Shown here: positions 36,918 through 46,027 of the stretch, piece by piece | How the letters are laid out: every line of letters starts with the position of its first letter | Position numbering within the stretch: position 1 is the stretch's first letter | Assembly: GCA_963813495.1 (NCBI GenBank) | Contig: CAWEZC010000011.1 | Coordinates: 558,001-622,000 of the forward strand | DNA from: JACVRW01 sp963813495 | GTDB taxonomy: Bacteria; Actinomycetota; Thermoleophilia; Solirubrobacterales; Thermoleophilaceae | Direction: 5' to 3' | Length of the DNA: 64,000 bases | Notes under the pieces: generated by a model | The model's database searches: none | What the model was told of the DNA's origin: nothing | Seen by the model: the letters and a program-made list of their open reading frames with translations, nothing else | Translations under genes and position numbers: made by a program

Positions 36918-38356
36918 ATGCGCCGGCTTCTCGTCCTGATAGCCGCGGGTCTCGCACTGGTCGTGACGGCGCCGCCGGCCGTCGCGCAGGACCCGGTGAT
37001 CGCGGCCGCCGGAGACATCGCCTGCGACCCCGACGATCCCGGCTACAACGGGGGGGTGGGCGTCGCAGACCGCTGCCGCCAGCGCGCGACCTCTGATCTG
37101 CTGGTGGGCAGCCGGCCTCTCCGCCGTGCTGCCGCTGGGCGACATCCAGTACGGCAGTTCGTCGCTGTCCAACATCAATGCCGCCTATAACCCGACCTGG
37201 GGGCGGGTCAAGTCGATCAGCCGTCCGGTCATCGGCAACCACGAGGGCAGCGGGACCGGCTACTTCGACTACTTCAACGGCACCGGCGCCCAGGACGGCT
37301 TGGCCGGGCCGCGGGGTAAGGGCTATTACAGCTTCGACCTGGGCAGCTGGCATCTGGTGGCGCTCAACTCGAACTGCGACCAGGTGGCGTGCTCGGCAGG
37401 CTCGGAGCAGGAGCAGTGGCTGCGCGCCGACCTCGCCGCGCATCCCAGCGCCTGCACGCTGGCCTACTGGCATCACCCGCGCTACAGCTCGGGGCACGAG
37501 GAGAACAACACCTTCATGCAGCCGCTCTGGGAAGCGCTCGACGACTTCCAGGCCGAGCTATTGCTGTCGGGACACAGCCACGACTACGAGCGCTTCGCGC
37601 CGCAGGACCGCAACGGCAACCTCGACCCAGCGAACGGCATCCGGCAGTTCGTGGTGGGTACCGGCGGCGCCTTCTTCACCGGGGGCCTCGGGTCGCTCAT
37701 GCCCAACAGCGAGGTGGCTCAGAACGACACCTTCGGAGTCCTCTTCCTGACCCTGCATCCCACGAGCTACGACTGGTCGTTCGTGCCCGAGGCGGGCAAG
37801 ACCTTCACCGACTCCGGTTCCACTGCCTGTCACGGACCGGGGAGCGCGCCGCCGCCGCCACCGCCACCTCCGCCCGACGAGACGGCGCCGGTCATCTCGG
37901 GGGTGACGGTCTCGCCGGGGCGTTTCAGCGTTGCCCCGAGACGGCCGGTTGTCTCGGGCCTCTCGCTCTCCCCTCAGCGCTTCAGCGTCGCGGCGAGCGG
38001 GGCCCGGAAGCGGGGAACGACGTTCCGCTACGAGTTGTCCGAGGCGGCCACGGTCGTCGTGACGATCAGCCGCCGGTCCAGGGGGCGGAAGGTGGGGAAG
38101 CGCTGCGGCCCTGCAACCCGAGCCAATCGCGGGCGCGGGTCGTGCATCCGCTATCGCAGGGTCGGGAGCTTCAAGCAGGAGGGCCTGGCCGGAGGCAATT
38201 CGAGGTGGTTCGGCGGAAGGATCGGGAGGACGGAGGCTCGATCCGGGCCGCTTCCGAGCCGCCTTCAAGGCCACCGACGCGGCCGGCAACCGGTCGCAAT
38301 CGAGGACGGTCGGGTTCACCATCGTTATGGCTCGACCTGCCCGGAGGCCGCGTTGA
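36918..38356 (+). pseudogene. Secreted metallophosphoesterase (purple acid phosphatase-like), two frameshifts
   Basis: The ATG at 36918 has a strong SD (GGAGGT about 12 bases before). A signal peptide (LLVLIAAGLALVVTAPPAVAQ) leads to AAGDIACDPDDPGYNGG. Near 37108-37120 an extra base shifts the frame into LSAVLPLGDIQYGSSS, then GNHEGSGTGYFDYF, YWHHPRYSSG and LLSGHSHDYERF, completing the metal-binding set. A Pro linker and a repeated VSPGRFSV/LSPQRFSV C-terminal domain follow. A second extra base near 38225-38240 is needed to reach LDPGRFRAAFKATDAAGN and the TGA at 38356. Probable role: extracellular phosphate ester hydrolysis or surface phospho-glycan turnover. Confidence 0.75.
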
Positions 38357-38420
38357 CATCCCACATGCGGGGGGCTACGTTCAAATCTGCGTAATTTGCG
38401 TAATCGGCCATCCAGGGAAG

Positions 38421-39074
38421 GTGACTCTCTCGGAGCCGCTGGCTCAGCTGTGGCGCATCAGACGGGCGATCTTCGCGTCGGCCCTCAGCCTGCTCTGCGC
38501 GCTCGCCCTCGGCCTTTCCCCGGCGGCGGCGCTCGCGTCGACCGCGCCGGCCGGAGGGGCCGTGGCGCCGCAGCCTGATCCCGCCCCGAGCGGGTCCTCG
38601 CCCGCCCCCGCGCCCGACCCCGCCCCGGGGGGGGCCCCGCCGGCGCCAGCCGCCGCGCCGGCGAAGCCAGGCCCGCCGCCCGCCGCAGGTCAGCCCGCCC
38701 CCACCGCAAGCCAGCCGGCGCCCGGCACCGGCCGCTGACCCGCCCGCGACGTGCCGCTCTCCGGCGCCACGCCGCCGGCGCGGCCCGCCGAACAGGCCGC
38801 GGCCCGTCGCCGGGCGCAGGCGCGCCGGCGGGAGCGCAGGCAGCGGGCGGCGGCGCGCCTCGAAGCGGCGGCCCGAAGGGAGGCAGCAGCCGACAGGGCT
38901 GCGAAGCCGAGCTCCCTCGTGCGCATCGGATCCCTGCTCCCGAGCGTCAAATCCGGTGACGAATCCCACTCACGGCTGCTGCTGGTGGCCGCGGGCATCC
39001 TGCTCGCCCTGGTGCTGGCGAGCGGCTCGCTGCTGTCGGTGGCGACCCGGATGATGAGGGGTCAGCTGCGGTGA
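38421..39074 (+). pseudogene. Pro/Ala- and Arg/Ala-rich membrane-anchored protein, interrupted by an in-frame TGA
   Basis: A GTG at 38421 begins a protein with a signal-like helix (AIFASALSLLCALALGLSPA) and a Pro/Ala/Gly-rich stretch, ending at a TGA at 38736-38738. The same frame continues with PARPAEQAAARRRAQARRR, a basic helix, and a C-terminal membrane helix (LLLVAAGILLALVLASGSLL) to the TGA at 39074. The two halves look like one envelope protein (signal, Pro-rich spacer, basic rod, anchor) broken by one stop. Alternatively, a GTG at 38751 starts a second small gene. The end overlaps the next GTG by four bases. Confidence 0.5.
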
Positions 39075-40169
39075 GCCTCTTCGACCGCCGGGTGGCGGTC
39101 GCCCTGGCGGCCGTGATCTGCTGCGGCTTCGTCGTGACGGCTCCCGCTCAGGCAGAGACGGTGACCGCGAGCTGCGACACGCCGCCCTCCCAGCGGGACG
39201 GCTGTGATCGCTGGTACACGACGGCTTCGGTGATCCTCGACTGGGCATGGGAGCCAGCGGCGCGCAGCATCTCTCGGCTGCAGTGGCTCTGTGCTTCACC
39301 GCCGAGGGGCGGGCGGAACGGACCTGCAGAGGTCGAGTTGGACCGGGAACAAGCATCAAGAAGAAGTGTGGATCGGACTCGACCGCACCGCCCCCCAGGT
39401 GCTCGCCCCCACCAGCCGGCCTCCGGACTGGAACGGCTGGTTCAACCACCCGGTGGACCTGGCCTTCCGGGGCATCGACCAGGGCTCCGGCGTGACCTCG
39501 TGCAGCAGCCTCACCTACGGGGGGCCGGACGGCACCGGGCTCAGCGTCAGCGGGACCTGCCGCGACGCGGTGGGTCACGTGGGCACCGGCAGCTTCCCGC
39601 TCAACTACGACGCCACGCCCCCCACCTCGCCGCTGGCCGCCGCGCTGCCCGGAAATCGGCGCGTCAGGCTCAGCTGGTCGCCGGCGGCGGCCAGCATCGC
39701 GCAGGTCGTCCGCATCCGGCGATCGCGGTCCACTCTCGTCTATCTGGGTCCGGCAGCCGGCTTCACCGATCGGAAGCTTCGCAACGGACGGCGTTACCGC
39801 TACGTCGTGACGCTGATCGACCAGGCCGGCAATCGTGCGGCGGACTCCGACAGCGCGGTGCCCACCGCCTCTCCGCTCCTGAGCCCGGCCGACGGGGCTC
39901 AGGTGCGGAACGCGCCGCTGCTCGTGTGGAAAGGGGTTCGCAAGGCGAACTACTACAACGCGCAGCTTGTGAGCCGCGGGCGAAAGATCCTGAGTCGCTG
40001 GCCGGAGCAGACCCAGCTCCAGCTCCGTCCCACGTGGCGCTTTCTAGGCCAGCGGCACCGGCTGACCCGGGGCCTCTACTGCTGGTACATCTGGCCCGGA
40101 CTGGGGGCGCGCTCAGAGCGCCGCTACGGCAAGGTGCTCGGCAAGAGCTGCTTCCGGGTCCTGCGCTGA
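39071..40169 (+). pseudogene. Secreted protein with Ig/fibronectin-like domains, at least two frameshifts
   Basis: The GTG at 39071 begins a signal peptide (VAVALAAVICCGFVVTAPAQA) and VTASCDTPPSQRDGCDRWY. Between about 39250 and 39360 the coherent reading moves through two frames (FTAEGRAERTCRGRVGPGTS, then VWIGLDRTAPQVLAPTSRPP). It then stays open to the TGA at 40169 with a fibronectin-like unit (RVRLSWSPAAASIAQVVRI, TLIDQAGNRAADSD) and a C-terminal GLYCWYIWPGLG segment. It seems to be a surface protein with beta-sandwich repeats. It ends the co-oriented envelope gene array. Confidence 0.65.
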
Positions 40170-40194
40170 GCCGCGCGCCGCCGCAGCCTTCCGC

Positions 40195-41310
40195 CTAGCG
40201 CCGGTGGACCCGCTCGCAGCCGACCACGCGATCGCGGCGGTCGGCGCGCACGCGGTCCAGTCCGCTGCCGCAGTTGAGGCGGTCGACGCTCCCGTTCACG
40301 GCCTTCAGCCGGTCGTTCCCCGATCCCCCGTAGAGCCGGTTGTGCCCGTGGCCGGCGCTGAGACGGTCATTGCCGGGACCGGCGGCCAGGAGGTCGTCGC
40401 CGCCGCTGCCCGAAAGCCGGTCGTTGCCACCCACTCCCTTGCGGCTGTCGTCGGCCAGCAGGCGGTCTGCGCCGGCCGCTCCGGCCAGGCGGTCCGATCC
40501 GACGCCGCCGAACAGGCAGTCGTCACCGCGTCCTCCCCGCAGCACGTCGTTTCCCTGGAGACCGAAGATGGTGTCGCCGAAGACGGTCCCGGCCAGGCGG
40601 TCGTCAGCCGGCGTGCCGAGCCGGTCCTCGACGCACGCGCCGGCCTCGAGCTTGCGCGCTTCCGCGGGACCGAGGAGGGCCTCCGCAGTGGGAGACGGAG
40701 CGGCTGGCGTCCCCGGAGGGGGAGGCGGAGGCGGAGGAACGATGATGCCGCGGTCGACCAGCTCGCAATCGGCGGCCACCGAGTCCGCGACGTCGGCTCG
40801 GACGGTGTCGTTGCCGTCTCCGCAGGAGACCACGTCGCCCCGGTCGCCGCGGACATCGATCAGGTCGTCGCCCGCACCGCCCGCGTGGGTATCGACGCCG
40901 CGGTTGCCGCGCAGGATGTCGTTGCCCGAACCGCCCTGCAGCGAGTCGTTCCCGTCTCCTCCGGAGAGTGTGGACGGGGTCGAGGTCGTGTTGGTGACGC
41001 TGTCGGTTCCGTCGCCGCCGCTCGCCGTGATCCCGATGATCCCGGCGGCGGCACAGGTGACCGTGGCGCCCACGCCTATACAGGTGGGCGCGGCGGTGAT
41101 CGTGGCCCCCGGGTCGGTGAGCGTGTAGTCCGCGCCCGCCAGGGAGATCGTGAGGTTGTTCACCTCGCCGGGAGCGGCCGCGAAGAAGATCCGCTTGATC
41201 CGTGTGTTGGCCGAGGCCCCAAGGGCGTCAACGGGCATCACGACCGCGAGGCAGAGGGCCGTGAGTCCCCAACAGGTCAGTGCCGCGCGATTTCGTCCGT
41301 GATGCCGCAT
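40195..41310 (-). CDS. Secreted calcium-binding protein with RTX-type repeats
   Basis: 371 residues. N-terminal signal peptide (LTCWGLTALCLAVVMPVDALG), an initial beta region with paired cysteines, then glycine/aspartate nonapeptide repeats such as SGGDGNDSLQGGSGNDILRG and GLQGNDVLRGGRGDDCLFGG, in two blocks split by a Pro-rich linker (about 190-205). RTX repeats fold into calcium-binding beta-rolls in exported proteins. No catalytic domain is visible, so the role is structural or unknown. It is convergent with the Ig-like gene; 113 bases separate its start from the stop of the carboxylase beta gene, which lies upstream on the same strand. Confidence 0.8.
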   Translation of the reverse strand: MRHHGRNRAALTCWGLTALCLAVVMPVDALGASANTRIKRIFFAAAPGEVNNLTISLAGADYTLTDPGATITAAPTCIGVGATVTCAAAGIIGITASGGDGTDSVTNTTSTPSTLSGGDGNDSLQGGSGNDILRGNRGVDTHAGGAGDDLIDVRGDRGDVVSCGDGNDTVRADVADSVAADCELVDRGIIVPPPPPPPPGTPAAPSPTAEALLGPAEARKLEAGACVEDRLGTPADDRLAGTVFGDTIFGLQGNDVLRGGRGDDCLFGGVGSDRLAGAAGADRLLADDSRKGVGGNDRLSGSGGDDLLAAGPGNDRLSAGHGHNRLYGGSGNDRLKAVNGSVDRLNCGSGLDRVRADRRDRVVGCERVHRR

Positions 41311-41423
41311 GTCCGTGAGGACCTCCGGAGGAGCCTAGGCCCGCACCACGGCCTCGCGCATCGCGCAAAATGGTGATCTTTACGCCCCGAACGGGCCCGG
41401 TCTCCCGCCGAGCGACGGCTCGC

Positions 41424-42989
41424 CTAGAGCGGGATGTTCCCGTGCTTGCGCTTCGGCGTCTCCACGCGCTTGGTCTGAAGCGTCTCGAGCGCGCGGATCA
41501 GCTTCGGCCGGGTCTCGTGGGGAATGATCACGTCGTCGATGTAGCCGCGCTCGGCCGCCGAGTAGGGATTGGCGAAGCGCGCCTTGTAGTCGCCGATCAG
41601 CTTCTCCCGGCGCTGGTCGGGGGTGGGCGACGAGTTGATGTCGCGGCGGTGGATGATGTTCACCGCTCCCTCGGGACCCATCACGGCCACCTCGGCGGTG
41701 GGCCAGGCGAAAACGAAGTCGGCCAGCATGTGCTTGGAGTTCATGACGTCGTAGGCGCCCCCGTAGGCTTTGCGCGTGATCACGGTGAGCTTGGGCACCG
41801 TGGCCTCGGTGAAGGCGTAGAGCAGCTTGGCCCCGTGGCGGATGATCCCGCCCCATTCCTGCGACGTGCCGGGCAGGAAGCCGGGCACGTCCATGAAGGT
41901 CACCAGCGGGATGTTGAACGCGTCGCAGAAGCGGACGAAACGCGCGGCCTTCTCCGACGCCGCTATGTCGAGCACGCCGGCCAGCTGGCTCGGCTGGTTT
42001 CCCACCACCCCGATTGGCCGGCCGTGCAGACGTGAGAAGCCGACGATCATGTTGCGGGCGAAGTGCTCCTGCACCTCGAAGAACTCGCCGTTGTCGACGA
42101 TCAGGTGCACCACATCGCGCATGTCATAGGGCTTGTTGGCGCTGTCGGGCACGATCGTGTCGAGCTCCGAGTCCCTGCGTTCCGGGTCGTCGCCGGTGTC
42201 CATGCGCGGCGGCAGCTCGAGGTTGTTCTGGGGCAGGAACGACATCAGGTAGCGCGCGTCCTCGAGACAGCTCTCCTCGTCGTCGGCGGCGAAGTGGGCC
42301 ACGCCCGACTTGGTGTTGTGGGTCATCGCTCCGCCCAGCTCCTCGAACTCGACCTCCTCGCCCGTGACCGTCTTGATCACGTCGGGGCCGGTGATGAACA
42401 TGTGCGAGGTCTCCTTGACCATGAAGATGAAGTCGGTCATGGCCGGTGAGTACACGGCGCCCCCGGCACACGGCCCCATGATCAGCGAGATCTGCGGGAT
42501 CACGCCCGAGCACTGCACGTTGCGCACGAACACGTCGCCGTAGGCGCCGAGCGAGACCACGCCCTCCTGGATGCGGGCGCCGCCGGAGTCGTTGATGCCT
42601 ATGACCGGGCAGCCGATGCGCGCCGCCAGGTCCATCACCTTGCACATCTTCTCGCCCATCACCTCGCCCAGCGAGCCGCCGAAGACAGTGAAGTCCTGGG
42701 AGAAGACGGCGACGGGACGCCCCTCGATGGTGCCGTGACCGGTGACCACGGCGTCTCCCCAGGGACGGTTCTCGAGCATGTCGAAGTCGCTGGTGCGGTG
42801 ACGGACGAAGGTGTCGAGCTCCTCGAAGGAGCCCGGGTCGAGCAGCTTCTCGATCCGCTCACGGGCGGTCAGCTTGCCCTTGGCGTGCTGCTTCTCCTCC
42901 GCCTGGGGGTTCGTGTGAATGGCCTGCTCGCGTAGCTCCTGCAGCTGGGCGAGCTTCTCTTCGTAGGTCTCCGGCGACTTCTGGCGCAT
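41424..42989 (-). CDS. pccB: Acyl-CoA (propionyl/acetyl-CoA) carboxylase beta subunit
   Basis: 521 residues, normal for the carboxyltransferase subunit. N-terminal ARERIEKLLDPGSFEELD, VFSQDFTVFGGSLGE, the acyl-CoA-binding oxyanion loop GINDSGGARIQEG and MGPCAGGAVYSPAMTDF, then FLPGTSQEWGGIIRHGAKLL and a C-terminal KHGNIPL. It transfers carboxyl from biotin to propionyl- or acetyl-CoA and would pair with the alpha chain at 5.8-7.5 kb. Propionyl-CoA as substrate is supported by the methylmalonyl-CoA mutase gene 5 kb away but not proven. Confidence 0.93.
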   Translation of the reverse strand: MRQKSPETYEEKLAQLQELREQAIHTNPQAEEKQHAKGKLTARERIEKLLDPGSFEELDTFVRHRTSDFDMLENRPWGDAVVTGHGTIEGRPVAVFSQDFTVFGGSLGEVMGEKMCKVMDLAARIGCPVIGINDSGGARIQEGVVSLGAYGDVFVRNVQCSGVIPQISLIMGPCAGGAVYSPAMTDFIFMVKETSHMFITGPDVIKTVTGEEVEFEELGGAMTHNTKSGVAHFAADDEESCLEDARYLMSFLPQNNLELPPRMDTGDDPERRDSELDTIVPDSANKPYDMRDVVHLIVDNGEFFEVQEHFARNMIVGFSRLHGRPIGVVGNQPSQLAGVLDIAASEKAARFVRFCDAFNIPLVTFMDVPGFLPGTSQEWGGIIRHGAKLLYAFTEATVPKLTVITRKAYGGAYDVMNSKHMLADFVFAWPTAEVAVMGPEGAVNIIHRRDINSSPTPDQRREKLIGDYKARFANPYSAAERGYIDDVIIPHETRPKLIRALETLQTKRVETPKRKHGNIPL

Positions 42990-43001
42990 GCCGCGCGGAG
43001 A

Positions 43002-44462
43002 TTACTCCGGCAAGTCTCCGCGCCCGGGGTAGTAGGGCAGCCGGCCCTCGGCGTGCTCCACCACGATCTCGTGCAGCTCGCGCACCAGCCCGGGGTGGCG
43101 CCGGGCGATGTTGTGCAGCTCGCCCGGATCGGCGCGGCGGTCGTAGAGCCGCGGTTCGCGCATGCGGTTGTCGGCGAAGAAGATCCAGCGGTCGCTGCGC
43201 AGATAGTGGCTGTTGCGGTAGCCGCCGTAGAGGTAGTCGCGGCGGGGCGGCTGCTCGCCGCGGAACAGCCGCGAGAGATCGATGCCCTGCATGCGCAGGG
43301 GCGGCTCGACGCCGGTCATCGTGAGCACGGTGCGGCCGATGTCGTGCGGCGAGGCACGGTAGGGAGTTTCCTCCCCGGCGCGGCGCCCACCGGGGTCGAC
43401 CACCACGAGCGGTACGTGGGTGAGCTCCGGGTGAAGCGCGATCGAGATCTTGCCGGTCCAGCCGCGCTCGCCCAGGAAGATGCCGTGGTCGGCCACCAGC
43501 ACGACGATCGTGTCCTCCTCGAGCTTCAGGGCGTAGAGCTGGTCGAGCAGGACACCGATCCAGCGGTCGGTCATGGTCACCTCCGCGGCATACAGCGCCT
43601 GTAGGCGCTTGAGCACCGCGGTTCGCTCGCCCTCCTTCAGCCAGTGCGAGACGCGCCCGTAGCGCAGCATGCCGGGCTCGGGCCCACGCCAATCGGGGTC
43701 GCCGTAGATATCCAGGTAGCGGTCCGGTGGAGTCCAGGGCTCGTGGGGCTCGAACGTGTCCACCACGAGCGCGAAGGGCCGCTTGCTCGCCGCCTCCCTT
43801 AGAGCGAGGGCTCCGGAGCTGAAGACCCGCGCGGCGAATGACTTGCTCTCGTCATGGGAGTAGCCGCCAGCTGACAGGTAGCGGCGCACGCGGTCGGCCG
43901 TCTCGGGCCCGCGGATCGAGGGATGCAGCCAGTGCAGGAGCTCGGTGCGCGCCACCCCGCGCCCCGTGCCGCCGAGCTGCCCGCCGCGCCGGATGAAGCG
44001 GTTGAAGCTGCGCCGCAGCGGTTGATAGGGGCCGGAGAAGCCCAGAAAGGGGTTGTCGGTGACGTAGCCGGTCCAGTACCCGGCCCGCTGCAGCGCGGTC
44101 GTCCAGGTCGACCCGACGTCGGTGAGGGGCTCCCAGCCGGGTGAGGCCAGCAGGCCGCGATAGTCGTGCCAGTCCCGGAAGGGAAAGCCACGGCGGCCGC
44201 TGAGTATCCCGTTGCGCACGGGGACGGTGGGGAGGGCCTCGGGGACCGCGCGCGTGAACGCCAACCCGGTGCGCGTGAGCGCGTCGATGTTGGGCGTGCG
44301 CGCACGGTCGCCGAAGGTGTGATCGGCGCGCAGCGTGTCGACCACGATCACGAGCACGTTGGGGTGCTCGCCCTGCCGGACGCGATTGCCCAACGACAGA
44401 AAGGAGCCTCCGAGTGCTGCGGAGGCTCCAGTGACCATGAATTGCCTGCGAGTGCTGGGCAC
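43002..44462 (-). CDS. Sulfatase-fold hydrolase/transferase with Thr at the nucleophile position
   Basis: 486 residues from a GTG at 44462, with a Tat-like N-terminus (STRRQFMVTGASAALGG). Alkaline-phosphatase-superfamily metal motifs are present: VVDTLRADHT (Asp42, Asp47) and VADHGIFLGE. The formylglycine motif C/S-x-P-x-R reads T-V-P-V-R, with Thr79 in place of Cys/Ser, so formylglycine cannot form. Thr nucleophiles occur in lipoteichoic-acid-synthase-like phosphoglycerol transferases of the same superfamily, so this may be a phosphotransferase or phosphodiesterase rather than a sulfatase. It follows a paralogue by about 40 bases and precedes pccB by 12. Confidence 0.8.
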   Translation of the reverse strand: MPSTRRQFMVTGASAALGGSFLSLGNRVRQGEHPNVLVIVVDTLRADHTFGDRARTPNIDALTRTGLAFTRAVPEALPTVPVRNGILSGRRGFPFRDWHDYRGLLASPGWEPLTDVGSTWTTALQRAGYWTGYVTDNPFLGFSGPYQPLRRSFNRFIRRGGQLGGTGRGVARTELLHWLHPSIRGPETADRVRRYLSAGGYSHDESKSFAARVFSSGALALREAASKRPFALVVDTFEPHEPWTPPDRYLDIYGDPDWRGPEPGMLRYGRVSHWLKEGERTAVLKRLQALYAAEVTMTDRWIGVLLDQLYALKLEEDTIVVLVADHGIFLGERGWTGKISIALHPELTHVPLVVVDPGGRRAGEETPYRASPHDIGRTVLTMTGVEPPLRMQGIDLSRLFRGEQPPRRDYLYGGYRNSHYLRSDRWIFFADNRMREPRLYDRRADPGELHNIARRHPGLVRELHEIVVEHAEGRLPYYPGRGDLPE

Positions 44463-44503
44463 CGCGGCTGATTCTGTACTGCGCGGCGGCGGAGCGCCAG
44501 CGA

Positions 44504-45953
44504 TCAGTGGTAGACGGGCGGACGACCACCGGCACGCCGGTACACCGCGCGTCGCAGGGCCTTGATCCGTTTGGGATGGCGATCGGCGATGTTGCGCCGC
44601 TCACCCGGGTCGCGCTCGAGGTCGTAGAAGCGCCTGCCGCGTCCGGTGTTGGCGGACACGTAGGCCCACTCGGCCGTCCTCGCGTAGTGCCAGTTGGCGT
44701 AGCCGCCGTAGGCGAACTTCCGCTCGACCGGCCGCTTGCCGCGCAGCAGCGGGAGACAGGTCGGCACCGTCCATGCCCTTCGGGCGGCGCACTCCGGCCA
44801 GGGCGAGGATCGTGGGCCCGACGTCGTGGGTCTGGGCGAGGTACCCGCTGGTGTCACCGCCGGCACGACGCGGGTCGGCGATCACGAGCGGCACGCGGAT
44901 CAGCTCCGGATGGAGCATCGACGCGATCTTCCCGGTCCAGCCGTGCTCACCCAGGAGGTGACCGTGGTCGCTCACCAGCACGATCACCGTGTTGCCCGCC
45001 AGGCCGAGCTGGCCGAGGCGGGCCAGCATCAGGCCGAGCCAGCGGTCGGTCATCGTGATCTCGGCGGCGTAGAGGTCGCGCATGCGCGAGAGGACCGCCG
45101 GCGCTCGTTTGGCGCTCAGCCACCCGCTAACCCGCTCGTAGCGGCTCGTGCCGGGCTCCGGGCCGCGGTAGCGAGGGTCGCCGTAGAGGTCGATGTAGGC
45201 GCGCGGGGGAGTCCAGGGTTCGTGTGGCTCGTAGGTGTCGACCACCAGCGCGAACGGTTGCCGGGAGGCGGCCTGCTCGAGCGCCTGAGCCCCGGCGCCG
45301 AACACCCGCGCCGCCCACGAGCGCTGCTCGTCGAGCCAGTACCCGCCGGCCGCCAGGAAGCGGCGCATCCGCTCCTCGATGTGGGGCTCGCGGAGCTCGG
45401 GCACGAGCCACCGGTTGAGCTCCGAGCGGGACACGTCCCTGACCGCTGCCGTACGGCCGATCTGCCCGCCTATGCGTGTGAACCGGTCGAAGCTCGAGCG
45501 AAAGCGGCCGTAGCTCCTCGAGAAGCCCAGGAAGGGGTTGTCGGTGGCGTATCCGGTCCAGTAGCCGGCCCGTTTGAGAGCGCTCGTGAACGTCTCCGCC
45601 GGCTCGCTGATCGGCGCCCATCCGGGGGTGCTGAGGAGGTCGTTCGAGACATGCCAGCCGCGGAAGGGCCAGACGCGGCGGCCGGTGAGGATGGAGCGGC
45701 GCGCCGGCACGGTGGCCATGGCCTCGGGGTGGAACTGGGTGAAGCGCAGACCGCGTGCCGCGAGGCTGTCGATGAAGGGGGTCTGCGCGCGCCCGCCGTA
45801 GGCGCCCACGTAGTCGGCGCGCAGGGTGTCGACCACGATGACCACGAAGTTCGGCCGCGGGGCGCTCGCCGCGGCGTGCGCGGCGGGGGGCAGCGAGGCC
45901 GCCAGAGCGACGGCAGCGCCCGCCTCGAGAAACTCGCGCCGCGTCGCCGGCAT
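44504..45953 (-). pseudogene. Second sulfatase-fold protein with Thr nucleophile, one frameshift
   Basis: Paralogue of the downstream gene, from the ATG at 45953 (an ATG at 45989 is possible). Tat-type ATRREFLEAGAAVALA, VVDTLRADYVG, T-V-P-A-R with Thr81 at the formylglycine position, VSDHGHLLGEHGWTGKI. The frame reads MDGADLSP and then turns Ala/Arg-rich. One extra base near 44755-44765 restores LLRGKRPVERKFAYGGYANW and the conserved C-terminus (RFYDLERDPGERRNIADRHP), ending at 44504. Joined length is about 482 residues, like its neighbour. Export through Tat suggests that it acts on an envelope substrate. Confidence 0.78.
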
Positions 45954-46027
45954 GCGCCGATTCTCCGCTTTGCGGGTGTTCACGTCCATTCGCGCGCTCG
46001 GCGGTCGGCCCGGCGGGGCCGTGCGGC

